Source of the DNA: an uncultured Mediterraneibacter sp.
Lineage (GTDB): Bacteria > Bacillota > Clostridia > Lachnospirales > Lachnospiraceae
NCBI GenBank assembly: GCA_944377745.1
Contig: CALWFV010000001.1
Coordinates: 1-64,000, forward strand
DNA: 64,000 nucleotides
Direction: 5' to 3'
The position numbers and the translations under genes are program-made. Under the pieces are notes generated by a model that saw nothing but the letters and a program-made list of their open reading frames with translations, was not told the DNA's origin and ran no database searches. This document shows positions 35,006 through 44,126 of this stretch, one piece after another; position 1 is the stretch's first letter, and the number at the start of each line of letters is the position of its first letter.

Positions 35006-35752
35006 TCACCAGCTCTCCTGTTCTCTGTAGTATTTCCGGTATCTCGCCGGCGTCGTCCCCATATACTTCCGAAAGATCCGGATGAAATAACTCTCCGTTG
35101 AGAAGTGCAGGTATTCGCTGATCTCCGATATTGTATACTCCGAATAGATCAGCATATGTCTTGCCGCCTCCACCCGCTCTTTCTGGATATAATCCACAAA
35201 GGACATTCCCGTCTCTTTCTTAAATGTCCTGGAGAGATGGCAGGGGCTGATCCCCACCTTTTTTGCCGCGCTTTCCAATGTGATCTTCTCGTGAAGATGA
35301 ATATGGATAAAATGGATCACATTCTCCGTCACAGTACTGTAATGCTTCTTCCCTTTCTCCGCCACCGCACAGGTAAATTCCCGCACTGCCTTCCGATATA
35401 GCTGATCGATCTCCCCCAGATTCGTACAGGCCTCCCCGTTCTGGATGTAACTGTCGCTCATGGCATAGGCTGTCTCTTCCGGAAGTCCGCCGTCCATCGC
35501 GGACCGGGTAAACAGAGTGATGGCAGAGATAAACATGTTCTTCGCGTTGCGCAGTTCATCTCTGGAAAGAATCCCCATAGTGCCGTCCGGCGGAATCGCC
35601 ATCACACGTTCGATCTCATCCACACGCCCTTCTGAGATCACCCGGTGACGCTCTTTCTCATGGGCATAGGACATGTGGGGCTGTGCGTCCTCCCTCCGCC
35701 GGAACAGCTGATATTCCCGCAGTATCTCCACTGCTTTGCTCTGATCGTCCAT
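35006..35752 (-). CDS. AraC-family transcriptional regulator
   Basis: This 248-residue regulator has a poorly conserved N-terminal half without an evident cupin and a C-terminal double helix-turn-helix (about residues 148-245, FIHIHLHEKITLESAAKKVG to GTTPARYRKYY). The start at 35752 follows GGAAGGAG; the longer frame from 35836 lacks a site. It is divergent from the GH3 gene at 35977, and the 224-bp gap holds a pair of 15-bp direct repeats 20 bp apart that are good candidates for its binding sites. Its likely target is that GH3 gene and possibly itself. Confidence 0.88.
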   Translation of the reverse strand: MDDQSKAVEILREYQLFRRREDAQPHMSYAHEKERHRVISEGRVDEIERVMAIPPDGTMGILSRDELRNAKNMFISAITLFTRSAMDGGLPEETAYAMSDSYIQNGEACTNLGEIDQLYRKAVREFTCAVAEKGKKHYSTVTENVIHFIHIHLHEKITLESAAKKVGISPCHLSRTFKKETGMSFVDYIQKERVEAARHMLIYSEYTISEISEYLHFSTESYFIRIFRKYMGTTPARYRKYYREQESW

Positions 35753-35818
35753 ATTGCTCTCCTTCCTGATTTTAGTTCTCCAGTATATTCTCTGAAACCA
35801 TCTAAATAACTCTGACAA

Positions 35819-35853
35819 GATTTTACTATATTTCACATGATTTTGCTATATTT
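35819..35853. promoter_or_regulatory. Paired direct repeats between the araC and GH3 genes
   Basis: GATTTTACTATATTT (35819-35833) and GATTTTGCTATATTT (35839-35853) differ at one base and are 20 bp apart, so they lie on nearly the same face of the helix. AraC-type monomers often bind such direct repeats. Confidence 0.55.
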
Positions 35854-35976
35854 AATCTTCTTTCAGTGATAAAGTAATCTCCAGAAAGTTACAGTGTGAA
35901 CTTTAACACCGGAAAGGAAATGAACCGACTCATTTTCTCTGGCACAACAGATCAAAAAAGAAAGGAAGTTACAACA

Positions 35977-38241
35977 ATGGAACGTAATCTGAAAGAACTT
36001 GTAAGCCAGATGACTCTGGAAGAGAAAGCCGGCATGTGCTCCGGTCTGGACTTCTGGCATCTGAAATCCGTGGATCGTCTCGATATCCCCAGCGTCATGG
36101 TCAGCGATGGCCCTCACGGTCTTCGCAAGCAGGATGACAAGGCAGATCACCTCGGCATCAACGAGAGCATCAGGGCAGTCTGCTTCCCTCCCGCTGTCTT
36201 AAGCGCCTGCTCCTTTGACCGCGATCTGCTGAGGGAACTGGGTGACACTGTGGGAAAAGAAGCACAGGCGACCGATGTGTCCGTCGTTCTGGGACCTGCC
36301 GTAAATATCAAGAGATCCCCTCTCTGCGGCCGGAACTTTGAATATTATTCCGAGGATCCTTACCTCGCCGGTGAGTCCGCCGCCGCGTTCATCGACGGTG
36401 TCCAGTCTCATCATGTGGGGACTTCCATCAAACACTTTGCCGCCAACAATCAGGAACTGAACCGGATGAGCTGCTCCTCCGAAGTCGATGAAAGGACGCT
36501 CCGCGAGATCTACCTTCCTGCATTTGAGACCGCCGTGAAAAAATCTCAGCCCTACACCGTTATGTGCTCCTACAATAAGATCAACGGGACCTATGCGTCC
36601 GAGAATCCCTGGCTGCTGACCGAAGTGCTCCGGGATGAGTGGGGATTTAAAGGCTATGTCATGTCAGACTGGGGCGCTGTCAACGAAAGAGTTCCGGGAC
36701 TCAAAGCCGGACTCGACCTGGAGATGCCTGCATCTGGAGGGATGACTGACAGGGAGATCGTTGCGGCAGTCAAGGACGGTTCTCTTGATGAATCCGTCCT
36801 TGACCAGGCAGTGGAACGGATCCTCCGGATCACATTTACCTGGCTGGACAACAGAGAGAAACAGAATCTTACCCTCGAAGCAGACCACGAGACTGCCCGC
36901 AGGATCGCAGAGGAGTCCATGGTCCTTCTGAAAAACGAGAACGTTCTCCCTCTGAGTTCTTCAGAAAATGTCGTATTCATCGGTGGATTTGCGAAGAAAC
37001 CGCGCTATCAGGGAGGCGGAAGTTCTCACATCAACAGTTTCCGTGTGGACAGCGCGCTGGAGACAGTCAAAGGCATCGCTGAGGTCTCCTATGCGGAAGG
37101 GTTCTCTTCCTCGAAAGACTTCTATGACGAGAAACTGGCGGCAGAGGCTGTAGCGGCAGCGAAAAAAGCAGACAAGGCAGTCATCTTCGCAGGACTTCCC
37201 GACAGCTTCGAGTCCGAGGGATATGACCGTCCCCACATGCGTCTCCCGGAGTGCCAGGACCGTCTGATCTATGAGATCGCAAAAGTTCAGCCGAATACTA
37301 TCGTCGTCCTCCACAACGGCTCTCCGGTGGAGATGCCCTGGAAAGATGATGTGAAAGGACTGCTGGAGGCTTATCTGGGCGGACAGGCAGGCGGCTCTGC
37401 TGTCGTAAACATCCTCTACGGAAAGGTCAACCCGTCCGGTAAGCTGGCGGAGACTCTGCCCATCAAGCTCTCTGACAATCCGTCCTACCTGAACTTTGCA
37501 GAGAAGGAAAAAGTAAACTACAGCGAGGGCGTTTTCGTGGGATACCGCTATTACGACGCAAAAGAAATGGAGGTGGCATTCCCCTTCGGACATGGCCTCT
37601 CCTACACTACCTTCAAATACAGCAATCTGAAGCTGGACCGCACAGAGATGACGGATCAGGATACGCTGACTGTTTCCGTCGATGTGACAAACACCGGGGA
37701 CCGGGCCGGAAAAGAGGTCGTACAGCTCTATGTCAGTGATCTGACCGGAACGGTCAGAAGACCGGTAAAAGAACTGAAAGGATACGAGAAAGTTTCCCTT
37801 GAGCCGGGCGAGACGAAGACAGTCACAATGATTCTTGATAAAAGGAGTTTCGCGTGGTACAATACCGACCTGCATGACTGGTATGTTTCTTCCGGAGATT
37901 ATGAGATACTGATCGGGGCTTCCTCCCGGGATATCAGACTGAAAAAGATAGTACATCTCGTAAGTACACGGCTTCTTCCTCTGCATCTTACATTAAACAC
38001 CCCTCTCGGGGAGCTGATTGCAGATGACAGAACAAAGGAATTCGGTCTGTTCCTGAAAAAGAAGATGGATGAATTCTTTTCTCCGGTCAGTTCTGCTGTA
38101 AACCTCAGCGATGATGAGTCTGGTGAAGATCCCATGGGCGATGCCATCGTTGCTGCTACCCCGGTCCGCAACGTAGTCTCCTTTGGACTTATAAGTAAAG
38201 AAGACCTTGTTAAAAAACTGAAAGAACTTAGTTCAAAATAA
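35977..38241 (+). CDS. Beta-glucosidase-type glycoside hydrolase family 3, with long C-terminus
   Basis: This 754-residue GH3 enzyme has the barrel motif KHFAANNQELNRM near residue 152 and the nucleophile Asp in VMSDWGAV near 229. The alpha/beta sandwich and a fibronectin-III-like domain follow (from about 570, VTNTGDRAGKEVVQLYVS). About 90 extra residues end the protein (LTLNTPLGELIADDRTKEF and onward) and are typical of one cytoplasmic beta-glucosidase subgroup. The start at 35977 is set by AAAGGAAG; no signal peptide is present. It is transcribed away from the other glycosidases and is probably controlled by the divergent AraC protein. It would hydrolyse terminal beta-glucosides. Confidence 0.92.
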   Translation: MERNLKELVSQMTLEEKAGMCSGLDFWHLKSVDRLDIPSVMVSDGPHGLRKQDDKADHLGINESIRAVCFPPAVLSACSFDRDLLRELGDTVGKEAQATDVSVVLGPAVNIKRSPLCGRNFEYYSEDPYLAGESAAAFIDGVQSHHVGTSIKHFAANNQELNRMSCSSEVDERTLREIYLPAFETAVKKSQPYTVMCSYNKINGTYASENPWLLTEVLRDEWGFKGYVMSDWGAVNERVPGLKAGLDLEMPASGGMTDREIVAAVKDGSLDESVLDQAVERILRITFTWLDNREKQNLTLEADHETARRIAEESMVLLKNENVLPLSSSENVVFIGGFAKKPRYQGGGSSHINSFRVDSALETVKGIAEVSYAEGFSSSKDFYDEKLAAEAVAAAKKADKAVIFAGLPDSFESEGYDRPHMRLPECQDRLIYEIAKVQPNTIVVLHNGSPVEMPWKDDVKGLLEAYLGGQAGGSAVVNILYGKVNPSGKLAETLPIKLSDNPSYLNFAEKEKVNYSEGVFVGYRYYDAKEMEVAFPFGHGLSYTTFKYSNLKLDRTEMTDQDTLTVSVDVTNTGDRAGKEVVQLYVSDLTGTVRRPVKELKGYEKVSLEPGETKTVTMILDKRSFAWYNTDLHDWYVSSGDYEILIGASSRDIRLKKIVHLVSTRLLPLHLTLNTPLGELIADDRTKEFGLFLKKKMDEFFSPVSSAVNLSDDESGEDPMGDAIVAATPVRNVVSFGLISKEDLVKKLKELSSK

Positions 38242-38250
38242 AAAATGAAA

Positions 38251-38297
38251 AAGATCCGACAAAGTGCTTATTTCTCAACAGCACCCTGTCGGATCTT
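38251..38297 (+). terminator. Terminator after the GH3 gene
   Basis: AAGATCCGAC (38251-38260) pairs with GTCGGATCTT (38288-38297) and is followed by a T-rich stretch. It begins 9 bases after the stop codon. Confidence 0.8.
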
Positions 38298-38352
38298 TCT
38301 TATGTTCATTTTATTTTCTTTACTCATCTTCCCGTGTACCTCTGGCTACAGT

Positions 38353-38523
38353 TTATCTCATTGCACGGTACAACAGGTACGGGGAAACATTTCCGTTCAT
38401 CATAAGAAGTCCTGCATTGATCATCTCTGCATTCTCTGTAAAATATTTTCTGATTCTTTCCATAAGTGAAGTTTTCTCTTCTCTTCCTGCATAACCTTTC
38501 TGACTTACTGCGATTGTACTCAT
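38353..38523 (-). CDS. Small hypothetical protein, 56 residues
   Basis: A short gene starts MSTIAVSQKGYAGREEKTSL and ends YLLYRAMR. It is preceded by AAAGGAGAG at correct spacing, and its reading frame is clean. The middle, RIRKYFTENAEMINAGLLMM, is an amphipathic helix. No family is recognised. It lies divergent from the AraC gene at 38741, and the 217-bp gap holds two TGAC/GTCA dyads, so the AraC protein may control it. A TATTATAAT sequence near 38571-38579 could be its -10. The ribosome binding site is the main support. Confidence 0.6.
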   Translation of the reverse strand: MSTIAVSQKGYAGREEKTSLMERIRKYFTENAEMINAGLLMMNGNVSPYLLYRAMR

Positions 38524-38597
38524 ATATCATCTCTCCTTTATTGAATCTCTTTGTTTTCTCTTTACGCCTATTATAATAGCGCTTTAAAGTTCATAAA

Positions 38598-38638
38598 AAA
38601 AGTCAGTTTTTTGACCTTTCCTAAGTCAATATTGACTT
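38598..38638. promoter_or_regulatory. AGTCA/TGACT dyads between the small gene and the araC gene
   Basis: A perfect 16-bp palindrome AAGTCAATATTGACTT lies at 38623-38638 and a looser dyad AAAGTCA-N5-TTGACCTT at about 38598-38617. Both sit in the divergent promoter region and look like operator sites. Confidence 0.5.
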
Positions 38639-38740
38639 TTTCTTCTTTTTTCTGTACTCTTTATCTATATAGCAGCATTCTGCCATCCTGCTTTTTTTCA
38701 GCATAACAGCAGGACTACTTCTTATCAGGGAGATGATCAT

Positions 38741-39601
38741 ATGGAACAGCCATACTACGAAACTTTTCAGGAAATCAGCGATCTGGGGATCCAGCTCGCC
38801 TATTCCACGGCGCCGGGCGGATATCATCCGCTTCACTGGCACGAGGAGATCGAACTGCTCTACCAGCTCAACGGAGAGGCAACGATACAGATTGAAGGGA
38901 AAAAATATCACATTCCGAACAAACACCTGACAGTGGTCGATTCCGGACTGGTGCACAGCACCTATACCTATACAGATACCTCCATGTTTATCTGCGCGCA
39001 TATTTCCCGCAAATACATGGAGCGATATCTTCCCGACATTGAGCTTTATCAGATCCACTGTATCCCCGACGACCTGACGGATGAGCAGTTTCCGGAATAT
39101 CGTAAGATCTGCCAGATGCTGGAAGACCTCACAAGGATCTACATTGAAGATGCCTCTGCATTTCTTATGGAAGCGGAAGGGATCATCATGCAGGTTCTCG
39201 CGCATCTGATCCGCCATTTCTCCACTCACGCGGCTGCCAAAGTCACTGCCACGGACCGGCTGACCGTGGACCGGATCCGGGAGATCATCACTTACGTGGA
39301 AGAACATTTCGCGGAACAGATCTCCCTTCAGGATATCGCCGATCATCTTGGACTTGGAAAAGAGTATTTCTGCCGGTTCTTCAAGAAAAACATGGGTATG
39401 TCCTTCCTACAGTACGTCAATGAAGTCAGAGCATCCCACATATATCAGGATCTGATCCGCACTGACGCGCCTGTCTATGAGATCGCGGAGAAGAACGGAT
39501 TTCACAACCAGAAGCTGTTCAACCGGACATTTAAGATCTTATATGGCTGTACACCTTCCTCGGTCAGAAAGACAGAAAAGAGCGGCTTGCCATGGCCTTA
39601 A
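38741..39601 (+). CDS. AraC-family transcriptional regulator with cupin domain
   Basis: This 286-residue regulator begins with a cupin (YHPLHWHEEIELLYQLNGEA at about residues 28-47) that binds a sugar, continues with a helical linker, and ends with paired helix-turn-helix motifs (about 187-283, LQDIADHLGLGKEYFCRFFK and VYEIAEKNGFHNQKLFNRTF). AGGGAGAT precedes the ATG. It is divergent from the 56-residue gene. No sugar gene follows it; the next genes are rubredoxin and a permease on the other strand. Its target may therefore be the small gene or a distant locus. Confidence 0.9.
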   Translation: MEQPYYETFQEISDLGIQLAYSTAPGGYHPLHWHEEIELLYQLNGEATIQIEGKKYHIPNKHLTVVDSGLVHSTYTYTDTSMFICAHISRKYMERYLPDIELYQIHCIPDDLTDEQFPEYRKICQMLEDLTRIYIEDASAFLMEAEGIIMQVLAHLIRHFSTHAAAKVTATDRLTVDRIREIITYVEEHFAEQISLQDIADHLGLGKEYFCRFFKKNMGMSFLQYVNEVRASHIYQDLIRTDAPVYEIAEKNGFHNQKLFNRTFKILYGCTPSSVRKTEKSGLPWP

Positions 39602-39621
39602 CGGTCACGACATGCCGCTCT
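39580..39621. terminator. Probable terminator hairpin between the araC and rubredoxin genes
   Basis: AGAGCGGC (39580-39587) pairs with GCCGCTCT (39614-39621), overlapping the last codons of the AraC gene. It lies between convergent genes. The U-tract is weak. Confidence 0.5.
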
Positions 39622-39677
39622 CTATCATTTCTGTCAGCTTCTTTGGACGAGGATATAATAATTCTCAGAATATGAGA

Positions 39678-39839
39678 TTACTCAGTCTCAGAAAACTGAT
39701 CCTTTCCTACTCCGCACAGCGGACAGAGGAAATCATCCGGCACATCTTCCCATTTTGTGCCCGGTTCGATCCCGTTATCCGGATCTCCTGCCGCTTCGTC
39801 ATAAATGTATCCGCATACATCGCACACATATTTTTTCAT
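39678..39839 (-). CDS. Rubredoxin
   Basis: This 53-residue protein begins [20 protein letters not shown] and carries the two CxxCG knuckles (VCDVCG at about 5-10, LCPLCG at about 38-43) that hold one iron atom in the small electron carrier. Classic rubredoxin aromatic and acidic residues ([14 protein letters not shown]) are present. AGGAGG precedes the start, and a consensus promoter lies 90-120 bp upstream. It usually passes electrons to rubrerythrin or superoxide reductase in anaerobes to detoxify oxygen species; no such partner is adjacent. Confidence 0.95.
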   Translation of the reverse strand: MKKYVCDVCGYIYDEAAGDPDNGIEPGTKWEDVPDDFLCPLCGVGKDQFSETE

Positions 39840-39929
39840 CTTGTCTTACCTCCTGTTTTTTCTGCAGGGCAAAACCATCTCAGATCCTGCCCCTGTTCCT
39901 TTTGGGAAAGCTTCTCTTTCCTGTTCCCC

Positions 39930-39958
39930 ATAATACCATAACTGTCTCTCTTTTTCAA
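39930..39958 (-). promoter_or_regulatory. Promoter of the rubredoxin gene
   Basis: On the minus strand TTGAAA (39953-39958), a 17-bp spacer and TATTAT (39930-39935) lie upstream of the rubredoxin start. Confidence 0.7.
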
Positions 39959-39974
39959 CGCACTGCCGCAAAAA

Positions 39975-41129
39975 TCATTCTTGCCCACCCTTTTTTTCAG
40001 TTGAAGCATTATCCTCCCTGAGTCCGAGTATGCCGTTGATCAGGATCTTAACATCGTCAATTATATAGTCGAAAGCCCCAGCCTGGCACATATTTATCAG
40101 CACCATGCCAATCGGGACTGTCAGGATCATCCATAGCACGCCTCCCATTCTGTATCCTACATAAAGGAGAAGAAGCGTCACAAGAGGGTTCAGTCCCACA
40201 CTGTCCCCTACCAGTTTCGGCTGCAGGAGCTGATGCACGACCTGAGTGATCACATAGATGATCACCAGTGCGGCTGTGGTCCTGTAGTTCCCCATAAAAA
40301 ACTCATAGAGCGCCCAGGGGATCATCGCTGTCCCTGTGCCGAAAAACGGCAGAAAATCGAGGAAGGCAATGAGGAAGGCCACCAGTACAAAATACCGCAC
40401 ATTCAGGAAAGCCAGCCCAACCAGAAGGATCAGAAAAACAAATCCCATGATCTTAAACTGCGCTTTGAAGTACCCACCGACCGCATACTTCAGATTATCC
40501 ATCACCAGCGTCATGCGCTGTTCCACGGCTTTGGGAGCGGCCTTTCTAAACCAGTTAATCACCTCTTCTCTCTGCACAGTAAAGAAGTAGGCGGACATGA
40601 CCGCGACAATGAACGAGATCAGATAATAGGGGACCCGTTTGGCAAAATTTCCCGCAGCTGTCATTGTCGGCTCACTGATATTTGACACAAGATTTCCCAT
40701 ATACTGATCCAGATTCTCTACAGCCGTGTTCCATCCGTTCTGTATTCCTTCCGGCAGCCGTGCAAAAAGGCCTGACAAGGTACCCCCGATCTGTCTCAGA
40801 CCGGTCTCAAGCTGCGCGTACAGCTCCGGGAAATTCTGAATCAGATCTCCCACCTCTGAGACAACACGGCTGATCGCAAAATAGATCACAAGAACGATCA
40901 GCACCAGAACAAGGATAACGATCAGTGCGGATCCCAGCTTTTTCACGATCTTCAGCCTTTTCTCCAGCCAGTTCACCAGAGGAGCCGCAATGGATGCAAT
41001 GATCCATCCGATCACAAAAGGCATCAGAAAAACTATAAGTCTGAGTCCGATCAGAACAAATGCCGCAGTGGCAAGAAGGCTGAACAACAGTCTGAGTGCC
41101 ACCTGCCAGTAGGGTCTTCCGTTCTCCAT
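39975..41129 (-). CDS. AI-2E family permease, YtvI-like
   Basis: This 384-residue membrane protein belongs to the AI-2E transporter family (PF01594 type). It has about seven membrane helices with two near the N-terminus, a soluble stretch of about 80 residues (ETGLRQIGGTLSGLFARLPEG), and paired helices near the C-terminus containing the family region ALLVIIYVITQVVHQLLQPKLVG. Length and the context in an endospore-type clostridium resemble YtvI, a sporulation-related permease, but that role is only inferred. The start follows AAGGAGG. It lies 11 bp downstream of engB and is probably co-transcribed with it. Confidence 0.82.
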   Translation of the reverse strand: MENGRPYWQVALRLLFSLLATAAFVLIGLRLIVFLMPFVIGWIIASIAAPLVNWLEKRLKIVKKLGSALIVILVLVLIVLVIYFAISRVVSEVGDLIQNFPELYAQLETGLRQIGGTLSGLFARLPEGIQNGWNTAVENLDQYMGNLVSNISEPTMTAAGNFAKRVPYYLISFIVAVMSAYFFTVQREEVINWFRKAAPKAVEQRMTLVMDNLKYAVGGYFKAQFKIMGFVFLILLVGLAFLNVRYFVLVAFLIAFLDFLPFFGTGTAMIPWALYEFFMGNYRTTAALVIIYVITQVVHQLLQPKLVGDSVGLNPLVTLLLLYVGYRMGGVLWMILTVPIGMVLINMCQAGAFDYIIDDVKILINGILGLREDNASTEKKGGQE

Positions 41130-41140
41130 ACCCTTCCTCC

Positions 41141-41755
41141 TTAATCACATGAAAGACTTTCTTTTTCATCACAGAGATATTCCGTCTCGATCAGTTCCCA
41201 TATCTCGTCCCGTCCCTGCTTTGTCGCAGAGGAGAACGGAATCATCTTCGTCCCGGGGAGCAGTTTCAACCCATCCCGGAGCATCTTCAGATGCTTCTGC
41301 ACCTGACTTCTTTTTATCTTGTCCAGTTTTGTTGCGATTATGACCGGCTGGAATCCCTGTTCCACGACCCATTGATACATCATCTTGTCGTTTGCCGACG
41401 GCTCATGCCGGATATCAATGAGAAGGAATACAGCTTTGAGCTGTTCCGAGCCGTGGAGATACCCTTCGATCAGTTTTCCCCACTGGGCCCGTTCCTTCTC
41501 GGAGACCTTTGCGTATCCATAACCAGGAAGGTCCACCAGATACATCACATCGTTGATATTATAGAAATTTATCGTCTGGGTTTTCCCGGGCGTCGCGGAG
41601 ATTCTTGCATAGGCTTTCCGGTTCATCAGGGCGTTGATGAGAGAAGATTTTCCTACATTTGATTTTCCCGCAAAGGCAATCTCCGGCTTCTCATTTTTCG
41701 GCAGCGGGCTTGTGATCCCGCAGACCGTTTCCAGGTTTATATTTTTGATTACCAT
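41141..41755 (-). CDS. engB: Ribosome-biogenesis GTPase YsxC/EngB
   Basis: This 204-residue GTPase is needed to assemble the large ribosomal subunit. G1 is GKSNVGKS at residues 30-37, the G2 Thr is in ATPGKTQTINFY, G3 is DLPGYG, and G4 is TKLDK. The start at 41755 follows AGGAGG; an upstream in-frame ATG at 41791 would overlap lon. The position directly after lon is the standard Firmicutes arrangement. A short basic tail ends the protein. Confidence 0.97.
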   Translation of the reverse strand: MVIKNINLETVCGITSPLPKNEKPEIAFAGKSNVGKSSLINALMNRKAYARISATPGKTQTINFYNINDVMYLVDLPGYGYAKVSEKERAQWGKLIEGYLHGSEQLKAVFLLIDIRHEPSANDKMMYQWVVEQGFQPVIIATKLDKIKRSQVQKHLKMLRDGLKLLPGTKMIPFSSATKQGRDEIWELIETEYLCDEKESLSCD

Positions 41756-41783
41756 ACTGTCCTCCTGTACCAGCACCTGCCGC

Positions 41784-44102
41784 TCAGTCAATGAGCGCCG
41801 CTTTCAGAACCTCGTCCATATTTTCCATATAATGTATCTCAAGACCTTTTGTGATCTCGGAAGACAGTTCCTCCACGTCCGCCCGGTTGTCCTTCGGGAC
41901 GAGCACTGTCCTGATCCCGGCGTTCTTCGCCGCCAGAAGTTTTTCTTTCAGTCCCCCGATGGGAAGAACTCTTCCCCGGAGCGTGACCTCTCCTGTCATG
42001 GCAAGGTCTGCGCGCACTTTCCTTCCGGTCACCGCCGACAGCATGGCCGTAGCCATCGTGATCCCGGCAGAAGGGCCGTCCTTGGGCACCGCTCCCTCCG
42101 GGATATGTACGTGGATATCATGCTTTTCAAAGAAATCTTCCGCGATATCAAACCTGCTGCTGACCGAACGGATATAGCTGATCCCTGTCTGTGCGGATTC
42201 CTTCATCACATCCCCCATCTGACCTGTCAGCATGATCTCACCTTTTCCCGGCATGACGTTCACTTCAATCTGAAGTGTGTCTCCTCCCACGCTGGTCCAC
42301 GCAAGTCCTCTTACGATCCCGGTCTCCGGCTCCGGATTAGCCATCTGGTAACTGTACTTCTCTTTTCCCAGAAATCTGTGGATATTCCGGTCTGTCACCG
42401 CGATCTTCTTCCGATTCGTTGTGAGGATCTCTTTTGCCGCCTTTCGGCAGACATTTCCGATCTCCCTCTCGAGCTGACGGACGCCGGCTTCCTTCGTATA
42501 GTTCCGGGCCATCTTCCAGACGGCATTCCTGCTGAAAGAAAGCTGCTGTGCGTTCAGTCCATTGTGCTCCAGCTGTTTGGGGATCAGGTGTTCCATGGCG
42601 ATATGAAGTTTCTCATTCTCCGTATAGCTGCTGATCTCGATCACTTCCATGCGGTCGAGAAGAGGACGCGGGATCGTCTGAAGTGTATTCGCCGTAGTGA
42701 TAAACATAACCTCTGAGAGATCCAGCGGAACCTCCAGATAATGATCTCTGAACTTACAGTTCTGTTCACTGTCCAGGACCTCCAGAAGAGCAGAGAACGT
42801 ATCCCCTTTATAGTCTGTGCTGACTTTGTCGATCTCATCCAGCAGCATGACCGGGTTTTTCACACCTGCCATGCGGATCCCGTTGGCGATCCTTCCAGGC
42901 ATCGCCCCGATATAAGTCTTTCGATGTCCCCGAATCTCCGCCTCATCCCGGACTCCTCCCAGGGAGATCCTGACATATTTTTTCTTCATCGCTCTGGCAA
43001 GAGACCGTGCGACAGAGGTCTTTCCTGTTCCCGGCGGACCCACGAGACAGAGGATCGGACTCTCACCTTTCTTTGTCAGTGTTCGAACGGCAAGAAACTC
43101 CAGAATCCTTTCTTTCACCTGCTCCAGCCCATAGTGCTCCTCCTCAAGAACCTGTTTGGCGTAGGTGATGTCCGCGTTATCCTTAGACGCCTTATCCCAG
43201 GGCATTTCAAGGAGTGTTTCAATATAGGTGCGGATCACAGCATTTTCCGATGGCGAGCCCAGCGAACTCTTAAAACGGCTGATCTCCTTGTAAAGCTTCC
43301 CTTTCACTTCCCTGGGAGCCTTCAGCTTCTTTACCGCGTTCTCAAACTCTTCCGCGTCGGATATCGTGGAATCCTCGCCGAGCTCTTCCCGGATCAGCCT
43401 GAGCTGCTCTCTCAGAATATATTCCCGCTGATGCTTGTCGACCCGCTCTTTTACCTTTCTCTGTATCTCTTCCTTGATATTTATGATCTGAACTTCGTTT
43501 ACAAGTTTCATGGCCAGCTTCTCATAGCGTTTCCTGAAGTCAATTTCATCAAGGATCTCCTGCTGGTCCATATATGAGATCGGAATATTCGCCGCGATCT
43601 CATCCACAAGCTTCTTAAGTCCTGTGATATCCAGAAGCTGCGCCACAGATTCTTTTGACATTTTCCCATTCTTCGCGGCATAGTCAACAAGCATATCTTT
43701 CAGGCTTCTCTCCATCGCCTTCACATTGGCGTCGCCAGGGATCTCCAGTCCGGATTCATCAATGAGTTCGACTTCAGCCCTCATATAAGGATCTGTCTGT
43801 TCAAGACTGCGGAGGATCCCCCTCTCCTCCCCTGAAACCAGCACTCTTACAATATGCTTCGGCAGTTTGATGAGCTGTTTGATCGTACCCACTGTCCCAA
43901 CTTCAAAGACATCTTTCTGTTCCGGCTCCTCAGCCTCCATAGATCTCTGTGTGACCATAAAGATCTTCTGTTCTTCCACCATAGCTTCCTGGATCGCAGC
44001 GATCGAACGCTCTCTGCTCACATCGAAATGTACTACCATCTCTGGCAGGATCGTTATCCCCCGGAGCGCGACCATTGGAAAACTCTTTATCTCATTATCC
44101 AT
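41784..44102 (-). CDS. lon: ATP-dependent protease Lon (endopeptidase La)
   Basis: The 772-residue protease degrades damaged and regulatory proteins in the cytoplasm. It has the N-terminal substrate-binding domain (residues 1-200), coiled-coil helices, the AAA+ domain with Walker A GPPGTGKT near 354 and Walker B VMLLDEIDK, and the C-terminal peptidase domain with the catalytic Ser in KDGPSAGITMA near 677 and Lys in GLKEKLLAAKNAG near 720. Length is standard. It sits between clpX and engB. The gap upstream holds the clpX terminator and a GGGGTCAGGCCCC-like palindrome, so lon probably has its own promoter there. Confidence 0.98.
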   Translation of the reverse strand: MDNEIKSFPMVALRGITILPEMVVHFDVSRERSIAAIQEAMVEEQKIFMVTQRSMEAEEPEQKDVFEVGTVGTIKQLIKLPKHIVRVLVSGEERGILRSLEQTDPYMRAEVELIDESGLEIPGDANVKAMERSLKDMLVDYAAKNGKMSKESVAQLLDITGLKKLVDEIAANIPISYMDQQEILDEIDFRKRYEKLAMKLVNEVQIINIKEEIQRKVKERVDKHQREYILREQLRLIREELGEDSTISDAEEFENAVKKLKAPREVKGKLYKEISRFKSSLGSPSENAVIRTYIETLLEMPWDKASKDNADITYAKQVLEEEHYGLEQVKERILEFLAVRTLTKKGESPILCLVGPPGTGKTSVARSLARAMKKKYVRISLGGVRDEAEIRGHRKTYIGAMPGRIANGIRMAGVKNPVMLLDEIDKVSTDYKGDTFSALLEVLDSEQNCKFRDHYLEVPLDLSEVMFITTANTLQTIPRPLLDRMEVIEISSYTENEKLHIAMEHLIPKQLEHNGLNAQQLSFSRNAVWKMARNYTKEAGVRQLEREIGNVCRKAAKEILTTNRKKIAVTDRNIHRFLGKEKYSYQMANPEPETGIVRGLAWTSVGGDTLQIEVNVMPGKGEIMLTGQMGDVMKESAQTGISYIRSVSSRFDIAEDFFEKHDIHVHIPEGAVPKDGPSAGITMATAMLSAVTGRKVRADLAMTGEVTLRGRVLPIGGLKEKLLAAKNAGIRTVLVPKDNRADVEELSSEITKGLEIHYMENMDEVLKAALID

Positions 44103-44126
44103 CTTTTCCTGCTTTCCCGATATTCA

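Noticed and set aside
38324-38530. 68-codon minus-strand frame overlapping the 56-residue gene
   Set aside because: Its ATG lies inside the ribosome-binding region of the better-supported frame, and its composition is random.
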